DNA of 64,000 nucleotides from Tolypeutes matacus (GCA_026826555.1 JAKSZT010054581.1:1022902-1086901); one strand, 5' to 3'. Positions 12,120-24,404 are shown, numbered from the stretch's first letter. Numbers and translations: made by a program. The notes: generated by a model not told the origin, from the letters alone.

Positions 12120-15100
12120 ATTAAGGAAACTGAGCATTCTCAGAGAGCTACTGTCTGGAAGATAGGGTTACAAGAAATAGAAAGGGAAGAGAAATTTTTG
12201 AGCCATCAATCATATGGATGTAATCTATGGTAAGGTTATAGAGTGTAGTTGTGTATTGAAAGAATAGGACAGTTGGGTAGTGATATTAGTTAGTTTGGTG
12301 GTGCAGGTTGACAGGTGAGTAGATTAGGATGGGTGGGTTAGAACACCCAGGATATTGGGGGGAGAGATGGGAGAGGGACCAGGTGGACACTTGGGATTTG
12401 TGGGTATGAGGTTGAAAATACAAACGTGGGGATGCTTTTATGACAATATGACAAGGTAGTGTTACTGGTTTAGGGAGTTATTTGGGGGGACATCTGGGAC
12501 AGGACACACCTGGAGAAGGATTCTAGGGAGTGTGTGAATACCCACATAATGAGCACAAATATATGGACTCCCATCTTTGGAAAGAACAATTCATTCACAA
12601 ATAGACAGGCAGTGATCTCTCAAGAGTAAGGGTGTTTCCTAATAGAGGAGGACAAACCAGTGTGTCAAGACCTCTTGTTGAATGTAACTATGAGTCTTGT
12701 CATCAAATAAGTCAAGCTAGGGGGTTTTCATGGGCCCTGTGGTGATGGGGAGGGAGGAACAGAATAGATGAAGCAGGGGGTATTTAATGATTAGCGGAAA
12801 TGTTTTTCATTACCTTATACTGATGGGCATAAGACATGGTTTATATCGTCAATATTTATAAAAGTGTACCATCTAAAATGTAAACCATACTGTAACCATT
12901 GACAATGTTTAGTAGCTATGTTTCACTATCTGTATTATCAGTTATAACAATGCTACCATCCACATTCAAAAAGATTTTTTTTCCTCTCCATCCATAAAAA
13001 ATCCATTTTATTAGTAATATGTCCTAGCTGTATTTTTTTTTTAGTTTATTTTCATTTACATTTTTAATTAAACATTATTTCAACTTTAAAAAGTAAAATA
13101 AAAAACAAATAGCAGGTAAACAAATTGTGGAAGAATTATTTTTAAAAATTCTTTTCAGGCACATTTATCCCTTTTAATCCTTAAAACAAACTCAATTGTT
13201 ACTTCAGTGTTCAGAAAGATACATAAATTAGCACATATTGGTTAAGTAACATTACCAAATTAACACCCTTCACAAGAAAGGGTGAAGAGGTTGGGTATAT
13301 GAGAGTCTCTTGTATTCTGTGTGTGACATTGCTGTGACCAAAAATTTCTTTGAAAACAAAATGAAAAAAGTGATACACTGGGGAGTGAGAGGGGGAAGGT
13401 GCCATGGTACAGACTGGACACCAGATATTGCAGTGATAAAAGGCAAAAGGTCAAATTTTTTTTTCCACTTTTGAATATCCCAATCTTTTAATTTTATTTT
13501 ATTTTTAAGTTTTTAAAGTTTTCATGTATTTTATCTCTTACATTTAAACTTATCATTGTTATTACAATTTCCTATTGATTGTATTTGGCTATTGTATTGG
13601 CTTCACCTTTAAAGAAGCTTTGGATCACAGAAGGCTTACAACAGTGGTGGGAGAGGATCATTCGTGGGGGGTTTCAGGGATGGTGGATGTATGGGAGGAA
13701 GTTCACCTGAACATACATACAAGGTATATAACATTGTTCAAAAGTTCATGGTGTATGGTCACAGTGGGTGGAGAATCACTCAATAAACAAGAGAATACTG
13801 AATTCCCATCCTGGTGAGCTCTGCCACATTCTCCAAGGGAGCAGCAACAGTCCCCCAAGTACAAGGGCAGTGTTTGGCAAAGGAGGATAATCCACTGATG
13901 GGCCCTTGTTATTGATGACTAGCCTTATGTGTCTTTGCTCTTGAAATTGAAACTTAGTCTATTGTTATGGGGTGCCTAAGGGTTGTCTCCTCAGATCCTC
14001 TTTCTTGCTCAAATGTAGCCTCTCTCTAGGCCAAACTCAGCATATGAATTCTTTACCTTCCTTCCAGTGTGGGACATGACACCCGGGGATGAGCCTCCCT
14101 GGCTAGGAGGGATTACTACCAAGTGCCAGCTGGCAGTATGACTGGAAAAAGACCTTGAATAAAAGGAGGAAAAGGTAAAGACAAATGAGTTCATATGGCT
14201 AAGAGACTTCAAAATGAGTTGGGAGGACATCCCAGAGGTAATGCTTATGTCCATCTCAGTAGGTCCTTATAGGCTTCCAAAGTAGATATTCCCTGAAATA
14301 GAGGGCTCCTGAGGGCTCTGGAGACACCCAAGTCCTTTGTCAGGGTAGATATCTCTGTAATTTGGTGCCTTATCAGTGGGCCCTACTTTAGAATCTGTGC
14401 TCTTGAGAGTGACAGAGTTGGACTCAAATATGTCTTCCCTGCACAAGGTTCATCTGTCCCTTCTATTCAAATTTGTATGAGGTGTTGGAGTTTGTAGGTG
14501 TACTTCCAGAGACTGGAGTCTTTGGGCTGTCCATATGCCAGCTGGGCCCAGAATCTCAGTGGAGCTGCAACTCCTACTCTACCGCTCAATGGCCTCACCA
14601 AGAACAATTGGCAGGGTGATGATGATGAACAACAGCTATCCCAGGGAATGGAGAGAGTCTGAAGCTGCAGGCCAGATAATGCCATCCATTTTATCCATAG
14701 AATATAAGCCCCCTCTTAATTGGAGGTGGAGAGGACATCACCACCCCAGACTCCTCAGGATTGGGGGAAGAGCTATGGACTAGAGTGGACTTACTGTTAT
14801 TCTGTTATAGACATTTTGTGATTCAAGCAATTGGAAGAAATTACAACATTAATGTTGAGCCAGTGGCCACTGGATGCTCTGGGGGCAGGGAGAGGGAAAA
14901 GCAGTTGTAATACAGGGGCTTTTTTGGGACTTGGATGTTATCCTGAGTGACATTGCAATGACTGATATAGGCCATTTTATATCATCATACAACATGCAGA
15001 ACTGTGGGGGAGAGAGTGTGGTCTACAATGTGGTCCAGGCTTAATGGCAAAGCCCCAGTATGTGTATATCCATTATAGGTGATTTGCCACACTATTGAAG

Positions 15101-15210
15101 GATGTTTATGTGGGAGATTGTGGGATGTTTGGGAAGTGGGGCATATGGGAATCCCTATAACTTTTGTGTAACATTTATATAATCTAAGCATCTTAAATTT
15201 TTTTTAATTT
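12120..15210 (+). mobile_element. L1A 3' UTR, about 3.1 kb
   Basis: The region after ORF2 has no coding signal. Much of it, from about 12,846 on, aligns in order with 44,100-46,780, which suggests a repeat-family consensus. It ends with 'aacatttatataatctaag' at about 15,170, as at 250 and 46,740. An insert of about 290 bp (about 12,972-13,262), absent at 44,200, carries a MIR-like piece. A short L1 insertion at 17,303 ends at the equivalent of about 12,885 followed by poly(A), suggesting that family members also polyadenylate there. Confidence 0.65.
13140..13262 (+). repeat. MIR-like SINE fragment inside the L1A 3' UTR
   Basis: Words in MIR order: 'ttttaatccttaaaacaa' then 'cagaaagatacataaatta' then 'ggttaagtaacattaccaaa'. 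These correspond to the MIR core and 3' part (tttaatcctcacaacaa ... ggttaagtaacttgcccaagg). The homologous L1 3' UTR at 44,200 lacks it. MIR is ancient, so this should be a captured piece rather than a later insertion. Confidence 0.55.
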
Positions 15211-16099
15211 ATTAATTTTTTTTTACATGCATTAAACATTAGTAGTCCATCTCAGTCTTCCTCTTATCTCCTTTATGGCTCCACCACCTACCACCAGGTC
15301 TTGAATATATTTTCCTATATTTTCTTCTAGAAGCTTTATGGTTCTTACTTTTATATACAGGTATTTGATGCACTTTGAGTTAATTTTTGTGTAAGGTGTA
15401 AGATCAGGGTCCCCTTTCTTTCTTTTGACTATGGATATCAAGTTCTTTCAGCATCATTTGTTGAATGGACTGTTCTGTCTGAGCTGGGTTCGTTTGATAG
15501 GCTTGTCAAATATCACTTGACCATAGATGTGAGGGTCTGTTTCTCAACTATCAATTCTGTTCCATTTATCTATGTTTCTATCTTTATGCCAGTAACATGC
15601 TCTTTTTACCACTGTAGGGAGGTAATATTATTTAAAGTCCAGAAGTGAGAGTCCTCCAACTTCATTTTTCTTTTTAATATGTTTCTGGCTATTCCAGACC
15701 ACATAACCTTCCAAATAAATTTGATAATCATGTTTCCCAATTATTTAAAAAATGCTGGTGGAATTTTTATTGGCATTGCATTGAATATGTATATAAATTT
15801 CTGTAGAATTGACATCTTAATAATATTTAGTCTTTCATGGAATGCATGGAATATTCTTCCAATTATTTAGGGCTTTTAAAATTTCTTTTAACAATGAATT
15901 GTAGTTTTCTGTTTACAAGTTCTTTACATCATAGGTGATGTTTATTCCTAAATATTTTATTCTTTTAGTTGCTATTGCAAATGCAATTTTTTCCCCTGAC
16001 TTTCTCTTCAGATTTCATATTACTAGTATCTTTTAAAAGTCTATTTTATCTAATATAAATATAGGTAACTCAAGCTTTTTTTGTTGTTTGGTTTTTTTC

Positions 16100-16222
16100 T
16101 TTTCTTTTCTTTCTTTCTTTCTTTTTCTTCCTTCCTTCCTTCCTTCCTTCCTTCCTTCCTTCCTTCCTTCCTNNNNNNNNNNCTTTCTTCTTTCTTTTTT
16201 TCTTTTTTCTTTTTTCTTTTTG
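16100..16222. repeat. CT-rich (CTTT)n/(CTTC)n microsatellite with a 10-N gap
   Basis: Pure pyrimidine tandem units surround ten N bases at 16,173-16,182. The N run marks an assembly gap of unknown true length. The long low-complexity open frames in it are artefacts. It sits at the internal deletion junction of L1B. Confidence 0.95.
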
Positions 16223-16417
16223 CTACTGAATGCATGGAATATCTTTTCACTGTCTTTCACTTTCAATCCATTGGTATCCTTGGGTCTAAGTTGAGTCTCT
16301 TGCAAACAACTTATATACTCTTATCCATTTTGCCAGTCTGTGTCTTTTGATTGGGGAGTTTATTCCATTAACATTTAATGTTATTATTGTAAAGGCAGTT
16401 CTTATTTCACCAATTTT

Positions 16418-17690
16418 CACCTTTGGGTTTTATCTTTCTTATTTTATTTTCACCATTTTTTTGAGACTTTTAGGTACTTTTACTCATATAATCTTCATTT
16501 ATAGACTCTCTTCCAAGCTTCTTTCTCCTATCTTTTCCTTTCAGACTGTAGTACACCCTTTAGTATTTTCTGCAAAGTTGGTCTCTTTGTTCCAAACTCT
16601 CTCAGTTTCTGTATATCTGTAAATATTCTAAACTCACCCTCATTTTTGAAATATAATCGTGCTGGATATAAGATTCTAGACTGGAATTTTTTCTCTTGTA
16701 GCATCTGAAATATATCATACCACTGTCTTCTTGTCTCCATGGTTTCTGATGAGAAATCAGCATTTAAACTTATTGGGTATCCCTTATATGTTATGCATTG
16801 CTTTTCCCTTGCTGCTCTCAGAATTCTCTCTTTGTCTTTGGCATTTGACTTCCTGATTAGTATGTTTCTCAGAGTTGTTCTACTTGGATTTATTTGGATG
16901 GGAGTATGTTGTGCTTCTTGGACATGAATATCCATGTTCTTCAATAGGTTTGGGAAAATTTTCTAACAATATTTCTTCATATATTGCTTCTGCCCCTTTT
17001 CCCTTCTCTTCTCCTTCTGGGACTGCCATGACACATATGTTTGCAAGTCTCTTGCTGTCATTTCATTCCCTGAGACATTGTTCAATTCTTTCCATTATTT
17101 TCTTCATCAGTTCTTTTGTATGTTCACTTTCCAAGGCCATTTCTTCAAGTTTGCCAATTCTTTATTCTGTCTCTTCAAATCTGTTCTTATATGGTTCCAG
17201 TGTATTTTTAATTTCATTTATTGTTCCTTTCATTCTCCAAATATCTACTCTTTTTCTAGGTATGCTTTCAAATTCTTCTTTGTGCTCATCCAATGTCTTC
17301 TTTATTTTTTTATTTTATTTTATTTTTTTTACAATTTAGATGATACAGTTTAATAATTTTGATGATATTTACCATGTCCTGTGTCCATTACTGTAAGGTA
17401 ATGAAAAACCTTCCCCATGACCACCAAACAACCCATTAGATCTTGACTGTTCCCTTCTCCCCAGCCCCCCAGGGCCCATGATACCCCCTCTCCCAACCCA
17501 TCTGGTTCAAATCCCCAGGGCATGTAAATGTGAATCCAATGTCTTCTTAATATCCTCAATCTCTTTAGCCATCTCATTGAATTTATTAAGGAGATTTGTT
17601 TGAACATCTATGATTAGTTGCCCAACTCCTTTATGTCAACCTGAGGTTTATCTTGTTCCTTTAACTGGGCCATATCATCCTCTTTCTTGG
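16418..17690 (-). pseudogene. L1B ORF1 pseudogene
   Basis: The minus strand has a 138-codon open segment (16,528-16,944) matching the ORF1p C-terminal half, with 'MDIHVQEAQHTPIQINPSR' and 'TYKGYPISLNADFSSETM'. The coiled-coil N-terminal half continues to about 17,690. A 231-bp L1 insertion at 17,303-17,533 interrupts it. Role in intact elements: RNA-binding trimer of the L1 RNP. It is not functional here. Confidence 0.8.
17303..17533 (-). mobile_element. 5'-truncated L1 3' UTR insertion with 15-bp target duplication
   Basis: The duplication ATCCAATGTCTTCTT lies at 17,288-17,302 and 17,534-17,548. The 231-bp insert has a T-rich left end, which is the poly(A) tail on minus. On the minus strand it matches the L1A 3' UTR at about 12,730-12,885 ('catgggccctgg', 'tttttcattaccttac', 'catctaaa.tgtaaa'). 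This is a textbook target-primed insertion, nested in L1B ORF1. Confidence 0.9.
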
Positions 17691-18716
17691 GGTGGATTGT
17701 AATTTTTTGTTGGCATCTGGCTTACTAGATGTATTTATTCTGGGTGTGGTTTCTCTCTTTAGTTTAGGGGTTTCTTGTCCTTTCTCCCTTGTCAGTTATG
17801 TAGTAGGAGCTAAGAATATAGTTGGTGATGTAAGTTGTGGAGGCTTAAGCTGCCCTCATTGCACAAGGGATAGAAGAAACTTCTCCCAACTTTCTGCTTT
17901 GCCAGGGATAGGGACATAACCACAGCCATGTGTAATAATCCAAGTTGTGCAGGCCTAAACTCTAGTTGCTCAGAAAGTCTGATGAAGCTTCACACACCTT
18001 CATCCCCTGCCTGGGGCAGGAATGGAGCTACAGGTGTGGACAGCAGTCTATGCCATGTGGGTCCAAAATGACTTCAGTTATTCCAGTAGACTTCTAACTC
18101 TTCAGTCTCTGCCAACCAAATATACCTGCAGTTACCCAGAGAAGCTGGTGCAGGGCCTGCCAGCCTCCTCCCTGCTAGAGTTGGGGCTGAAAGTGAAGCT
18201 AGGGCTGCAATCTGATCTGGATGTAAAGAAGTTTGTCCCTACTATTATTGTGAATTCTGTCAGCCCTGCTTCCCCTCATGTTGGGGGTGGAGTTAAAATG
18301 GTGGCTACTAACCTCTTTCTGACTTGGACATATCCAAACTTTAGCCATTCTTGTTTTATACTTTAGCCAGCAAAGTTTACTATCCATTAGCTGAAGTTGG
18401 TGCTGAACCGTCTCTTCCTCCCCAATTTTTGGGAAGTGGAGCATCCAATTCCAGCATCAGAATAGCTCCCAAGGTGGCTTGGGCTGCCAGTGGAGGATGG
18501 GCACTTGTCTCTGTGGCATGGAGTACTCTACTTATGAATGTTCTCTACAGATGGGCAGTCTCCTCCTTCCATTCTTTCAAGGATGTTGCAAGATGATTTT
18601 CTGGTCTCCTGGAGCAATGACACAGGTGTTTTAGGTATTTCTGGGTGATTACTAATTACCCAGTAGCTTGAACTGACTCTAGGAGTTCCTCACTCTGCTG
18701 CCATCTTCTTGGTTTC

Positions 18717-19165
18717 TTATTGTTGAGGATTTTTGCATTTTTTGTTCATAAGGGTAATTGGACTCAAATTTTCTGATTCTTTACTTGACTTTTGTACCTG
18801 TGTAAAGCTAGCCTCACAGAAGAAGTTAGGGATTGCTTTCTACTCTTCACATTTTTGGGAGAATTTGAGAAGTGTTGGAAATTCTTTGCATGTTTGGTAG
18901 AATTCACCAGTGAAGTCATCCAGTCTTGAGTATTTGTTTTTAACTATTGTGTCAATTTCTTTACTTCTTATAGATCTGTTCAGAATTTCTATTTTTCTTG
19001 AGTCACTTTGAGGTATTTGTGTATTTCTAGAAATATATCCATTTCACCTAGATTATCTAATTTTTTGGCATATAATTGTTCATAATATTACTTGCTAATC
19101 CTCTTTATTCCTACAAGACCAATGGTAATGTACCAATTTGAATTTTGATTTTAGTTACTTGTGTC
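18717..19165 (-). pseudogene. Old L1 ORF2 reverse-transcriptase fragment, right half
   Basis: Antisense old L1 ORF2. The plus-strand words 'ttgaggatttttgcat', 'ttggtagaattcaccagtgaagtcatc' and 'ttggcatataattgttcata' correspond to conserved ORF2 reverse-transcriptase segments. It continues the fragment at 3,544-4,042 and begins with the same target-site words. It is strongly decayed. Confidence 0.8.
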
Positions 19166-21410
19166 AGAGACTAAGAAGACCAAGCTTATTTTCCAGACTA
19201 TCCTTCCCGACCAATTTACAGTGGTTTCTATTAACTCATCTCCTTATATTCTTCTCAATATAGTTTAAAATACTCCTAGTATATACACAGGAATATTTCT
19301 TCAATGAGTTACATAATCTATTAACTTCTTTCAGGTATTCATTCATTTGACACAAAATGCCAAGTATCTACCATTGATGAGGCATTAGGGGAAGTATTGG
19401 TGATATATTGATTATCAAATCAGTCATGGTGGTGTAAAAGTCTGTTTTACTTTCTCTAGCTCAAGCTGTAAGCTTCACTTCTCATATGCCACTACCTGCT
19501 CCCTCTCCTCTCCTGACTACCTTGAAATCAACCTTACAGGTGTTGGGCTTCAGAGTAAAACAATTGAGCCTGAAGGGAAAAATAAGAAAAAAGACTTCAG
19601 ATCCTGGCTATTCTAAATATAAAACTTTTCCTTCTCTGTCCCTTCTCTCTCCTTCTCATCCCTGCTATCCAGGAGCCTGATAGGTTCCTATCTGGGTATT
19701 TCCTTATATTCTTCCTCACTTACCAACTCCAGACAGCCTAATTATTGTAAAGGAAAACATTCCAAATGAAGTGGTGCTAATCATAACCTCAGAAAATCCA
19801 TCACACTTCTCTGTGGAACTGACCCATCCAAAGTGCAACCTCAATGAAACCCTCATCCATCCCAGTGACTAAACATCATTACTATCTTCCAGAGCATTTT
19901 CTCCAAGCTTATAATAGCTTGCTGTATCTGTTTCAATGAAATAGAGTTCTACTCTCTCTTCTCTGCTGTAGCATCCCCTTGAACGAAGTCATCCTTGGCT
20001 GTTTAATATTGTCTGGTGCAGTATTTTTCTTTGGCAGTCCAAAGACAAAAACTTGATCAATTAATCAATCACACCAATAAACATCTCAATAAACATTTCA
20101 CATTGTGATAAGATTCATGAAGAATTTTAAAACTTATTATAAAAAAGAGTAGAGGCAACTAGGGGTACTATTTAGGATTAGGGGGTTAAGGAATGCATTT
20201 CTGAAAAAGTGAGTGGTGGTATAAGTGGTAGAAAGATATATAGATATTTGTTTCATCTTTTGGTTAATAAAATGATAGGATTTGATTCATGAATGTGTGG
20301 GTGAAAAGAAATGGAAGTTAATCCAATTGTTCCCTCAGTCACTGCTAGGTTGTTTTCTCTCATATAGTTTTCCAAAAACATCTCTCTTAATGTATATATG
20401 GAATTACATGTATAGGTTTTTGATGCTTAGATGCAGATGCTTCCTTATCTGACATAGAATCATAGGAATATTGACTAATTTTACCTCTGCTGCACTCAAT
20501 GCCTCTCCCATCACATTCACTCCTATAGCTCAGGAGAGAGTTGTTAAGATCTCATGAGGGAATGGTGTGTGGCTTTTTTTCATTGGCAAAAATGTTTGTA
20601 TTGTTTTCAAACCAGAGTGGGGGAAGAATGGACCACTTCTGCAGACCCAAAATATTTAGAAGACATCTAGGGTTTCAAGGGCTTTTAAGAATATACACTT
20701 TTATCTACAGTCTCAGGAGTACATTCATTCCCAAATAAGGCAATGCCTTTGACAAGACTCACTTGCTAGGATTGAGGATTCTGCCTTCACTATTCTACTT
20801 CCTTCTAATTTAAGCTCTGAGCCTGATCTTCAGGGTGTCTGCTGTCTGGCTCTAGGTGATAAGAGTCTCATTATCTACTGCGAAGGAGGTTCTCTGGCTT
20901 TTACATTCATCATTAAATTAGTGATTAATCATATTTGGTCTTTTATTGTATTTATTTTAAATGCATTGATAGTGGTCAGCAATAGCCATCCATTTCCATT
21001 GTCTTTAAATAACTACTTCAATGGCCTTCTGAGATACTTGAAATATTGCATCCTGATATGCATCCTCTTCCAGATCTCCAGGTGTTAAGATTTACAATTC
21101 GACTGCTATTGGGCCAAGGACTCTGAGCTATGGACCTACCATTAGTGAGGTGTTCCTCATTCCCAGCCAGTTGCAGATGACTCAGCTCCAAGTTTTCATC
21201 TCCTAAATGAGTCTCTTTCCTAAAATTATCCCTCTTTTTTAATGAACTTTGTAGTTCAGGTTCCTTGGGACTCTCATAATCTGAGGTATGACTGTAGGGG
21301 TTTATTGGGGAGGGCTTTCAGGAGGGGTGAGTGAGGAAAGCAGACTGGAGAAAAGAGAACTTCAGTTGCAGATCACTTATGACAGCGGACTCAGCTGACC
21401 CCACAGAAAA
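19166..21410. other. Unassigned intergenic DNA
   Basis: I see no recognisable gene or strong repeat. Short open frames such as 19,486-19,680 and 20,541-20,738 lack homology that I recognise. Confidence 0.5.
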
Positions 21411-21764
21411 TGTGAGGATTAAGTTTCATGTGTTGACTAAGCTTTGATGTCCACTTATTTGGTCAAGCAAGCACTGGCCTGATTGTTTTTGTGAGGGTTT
21501 TTTGTGGATTTAAATCATTATTCAGTCTATTGCATCTATAGCTGATTACATCTAAAATCAACAAAACAGATTGCCTTCAGGAATGAGAGAAACATTACCT
21601 AATCATTTGAAGGCCTTAAAAGGAGAAGTAATGATTTCAACAGCCAGAGAGAAGAATTTCTATGTCAACTTCTGCCCACCAGATTCTCCTGGGGAATTCA
21701 ACATCAAATTCATGAATGTTTTCTCCTCTTGGTTTGGTTTTTCTGCAGAACACTGATGAATACA
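21411..21764 (+). mobile_element. Solo LTR, MLT2/ERV-L type, degraded
   Basis: Begins TGTGAGGATTAAGTTTCATG and ends GATGAATACA. Along its length it shares ordered words with the provirus LTR at 54,555: 'caagcaagcactgg', 'tgctgattacatct'-like, 'gatttcaacag.cagagaga', 'ttctcctggggaatt'. At about 354 bp it is shorter than the 452-bp provirus LTR and much more diverged. No clear target duplication is visible. Confidence 0.8.
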
Positions 21765-21949
21765 GGGAGCTGTGGAGCTGGGATGGTCCTTCAAATATGA
21801 CCTGAATTGAGAAATGGGAACGTGCTTTCTACCTTTGTATCAACTGGGTACTAGATGTATGCTGTCCCTGGGAAGAGGGTGTAATTTTTGACTCCCTTTA
21901 GCCAAAACACCTAGTGGCCACCAAGAGCCATCCCAATCCCTACCAAGCC

Positions 21950-22554
21950 TCCCTTTCACCTCCCCAAGGCAATTATTGTGGAGGAAATCAACTTTAAGCT
22001 GGTATTTCCAGAACCTGGTGGAACGAGTGCATTGATCAAGAATCCCCTACAGGCAAATGGGGTGCTATCATTGGAGAGATTGATTTCTAGAGGCTTGGAA
22101 ATTCCAGAATCAGTTTCTTTTTTCTTTGTGCCCCAAAGTTCAACCCCCAGTTTATCTCTCTTGTTTAGCATTTTGCTATAAGCTGCAAGGAGAAGCCAAG
22201 CCACATTCTCTGAGTTCACTTTGGAAATTTCTTCAACTAAATGCCCAGGCTCACTATTTTCAAATTCTGCCTTCCACAGAACACCAGGAATTAATTTTGC
22301 TAAGTTCTTTTCAACTTTAAAACATAGATTGCCTTTCCTTCAGTTTCCAATAATAGTTTCATCTTTTACTTATAAGTCCTCAAAAAAGTATCGGTATCAT
22401 CCATGTCCCTATCTACAGTCTCTCCAAATCTATTTAGGCCTTTTCCATCAAGCATCTCACAATTTCTCCAAACAATACCCCTTATCCATGCATAAAATCA
22501 TTCCAGTATTTTGGTAATTGCAAAAGCACAACCCTGCTCTCTGTAAACAAATTC
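21950..22554 (-). pseudogene. ERV-L gag fragment, antisense
   Basis: The minus strand includes 'NVAWLLLAAYSKMLNKRDKL', which aligns with 'DVGWLLLDTLDTVTKERDEL' in the gag of the provirus at 55,048. It ends directly against an antisense LTR (22,555-23,124), the position expected of the gag leader downstream of a 5' LTR. A parallel copy is at about 30,200-30,862. Frameshifts and stops are present. Confidence 0.75.
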
Positions 22555-23124
22555 TGTATTAGTCAGCCAATGGGGTGCTGAGGCAAAATACCAGAAATCA
22601 GTTGGTTTTTAAAGGGTATTTATTTGGGGTATAAATGTAAAGTTACCAGGCCATAAAGTGTAAGTTACTTCCCTCAACAAAGTCTATTGCCATGTGTTGG
22701 AGCAAAATGGCTGCTGACATTTGCCAGGGTTCAGTCTTCCTGGGATCCTCTTTTTCCAGGGATCATTTCTCTCTGGGCTCAGCAACTCTGTTTTCTCCAC
22801 AAGGCCAGCTGTAGACTTTCAGGTGACCAGCTCTGTCTCTCTTCCTGGGGCTTGATTCTTTCCATGCTCAGCTTCTCTGCTTCTCTATGTGCTTACTCTC
22901 TGGGATCCAGCTCAAAATTCCAGTATCAAAACTCCAACTAATTCTTCTGCTTTCCTATGCAGTTTTGGGCTCCCTTTACCATTGGTGGATAGGGACTCAA
23001 TATCCTGATGACATGACCCAATCAAAGCCTTAATCATAATTTAATCATACCCAGGTACAGACCAGTTTACAAGCATTGTCAAATATCTATTTTTGGAATT
23101 CATAAACCATATCAAACTTCTATA
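22555..23124 (-). mobile_element. ERV-L-type LTR (5' LTR of the antisense gag relic)
   Basis: The plus strand begins TGTATTAGTCAGCC; on minus the element ends in GGCTGACTAATACA. It is the same family as the solo LTR at 1,459-2,023 and the LTR at 30,863-31,542. Shared words include 'ccagaaat..gttgg' and 'gtatttatttggggta'. The adjacent internal sequence has the gag relic, so this is the 5' LTR of a truncated minus-strand provirus. Confidence 0.8.
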
Positions 23125-24382
23125 GATATCATTGGAACATTAAATATTTCCTTCACTGAAAGTAGTCCTGGGATGAAATATAATTTCTAAGAGAAAAAAA
23201 TTTCTATTCAGTTGGTCACCTTTATGAAAATGCTTATGAAAAGACTTGGTTCTTGAATCTTTATATGCATGTCAAATAATTAAGAAAAATAAAAGACTAT
23301 GTATACCTCAATCCTTAAATTGCATTGAATATTTAAAACGGTCTATCTGTGTGAATGAAAGTAACACAAATTATAGAGCATTATGCATTGAATACTTTTT
23401 TTTACTTTTTCATTCCTCTCACTTATAATTGCATCCTGAAGTACTGCAGATACAAGCTTAAAAGAGTATCTCTTTGAAATATAATATGGATACAGATCAA
23501 GAACCATAAAATGAACAGTATTCCCAGATGACCCCCTCATGCACACTTCTAGTTACCTCTCCCTACTCCCAAGGATAACAATTAGCCTGAATTATAATTG
23601 CATAGAATAGTTTTGTCTGGTTTTGTACTTTATATATATAGTGTCATATAGTGTGCACCCAAGTAATGATAATTTTAAGTTAACTCTTTTTATTACTCAT
23701 GTAATATACACTGAGCATTTAAAAATGGGAAATCCATCTTAATATTTAATTAGTTTTTATATTGTACATATGTCTCTATGCAACTTATTTGATCAAGTTA
23801 ATAAGCTGTTTAGAGGTTCCTGCATAAAAAGTAGTTCCCATTCCTTTGTGAGATTTCTATTAATCATTTTAACCCAATCATTTTATTATTTCTATTATTT
23901 ATTCACTTTCTAAAAACTTAATTCTTAGATATTTCCAGGTGCCTTACAATCTTTAATGCATCTACAGTAAGAATAGAAATATAAGGATAAGACACATATA
24001 ATTTATTTTCCAGCTGATGTACTTACTGAGGCTGGTGTTGTAAATAGTTGTGATTGAGAGCTCTTCCCCTCTAAGGACAGTTGTCATTGTTCAGAGCCAT
24101 ATTCTTGGACTTACTCTCAAGAATGGGTTTGCATCCAAGACTAAAGGTGAAGAGCCAGAGTTTTATTGTTTATACTGACCCAATTATGAGCATAAGTTCA
24201 ATTAAGAAACAGTCCATCCATCTCATAAACTAAAAGTAAGTACAGTAATCTCTATCCATTGAAAGATACCATGTTGATTATTGGTGTAAATACCAGGCTT
24301 ACTCAAAAGCAACTGCAACCTATGATTGATTATAGACAATAAAATCTGAAAACTGTGTCCTGAACAGGATCCAGCATTGCCC
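23125..24382. other. Unassigned intergenic DNA
   Basis: AT-rich sequence. I recognise no gene, RNA or repeat. Confidence 0.5.
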
Positions 24383-24404
24383 TGAGATAGACTTTTTTCT
24401 TTCT

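Larger units (their letters stand above)
5142..15210 (+). mobile_element. L1A, near full-length L1 LINE with very long 3' UTR
   Basis: Order along the plus strand: 5' UTR with tandem monomers (5,142-7,282), ORF1 (7,283 to about 8,240), ORF2 (8,310-12,119), 3' UTR (12,120-15,210). Candidate target duplications flank it: 5,123-5,141 (attaaaatttctacataca) and 15,211-15,231 (similar, T-richer). The continuation of the interrupted antisense L1 3' UTR follows at 15,231. At about 10 kb it is longer than a typical 6-7 kb L1, mainly because of the 3' UTR. An alternative is that a second L1 3' end is fused after about 12,970. Both coding frames are destroyed by stops and frameshifts. Confidence 0.7.
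15211..18716 (-). mobile_element. L1B, antisense L1 with internal deletion
   Basis: On the minus strand: 5' UTR (18,716 back to about 17,690, starting with an AAGATGGCAGCAGAG-type L1 head), ORF1 (about 17,690-16,420), the start of ORF2 (about 16,400-16,230; words equivalent to NVNGLNSPIKRHR), then a jump through a CT-rich microsatellite to the C-terminal reverse transcriptase (about 16,030-15,290). The endonuclease C-terminus and most of the reverse transcriptase are missing. The 3' UTR lies beyond L1A at 4,043-5,141. It carries a nested L1 piece at 17,303-17,533. Confidence 0.8.

Noticed and set aside
16033..16350. Long open frames over the CT-rich region
   Set aside because: They are low-complexity translation of a microsatellite with an N gap.
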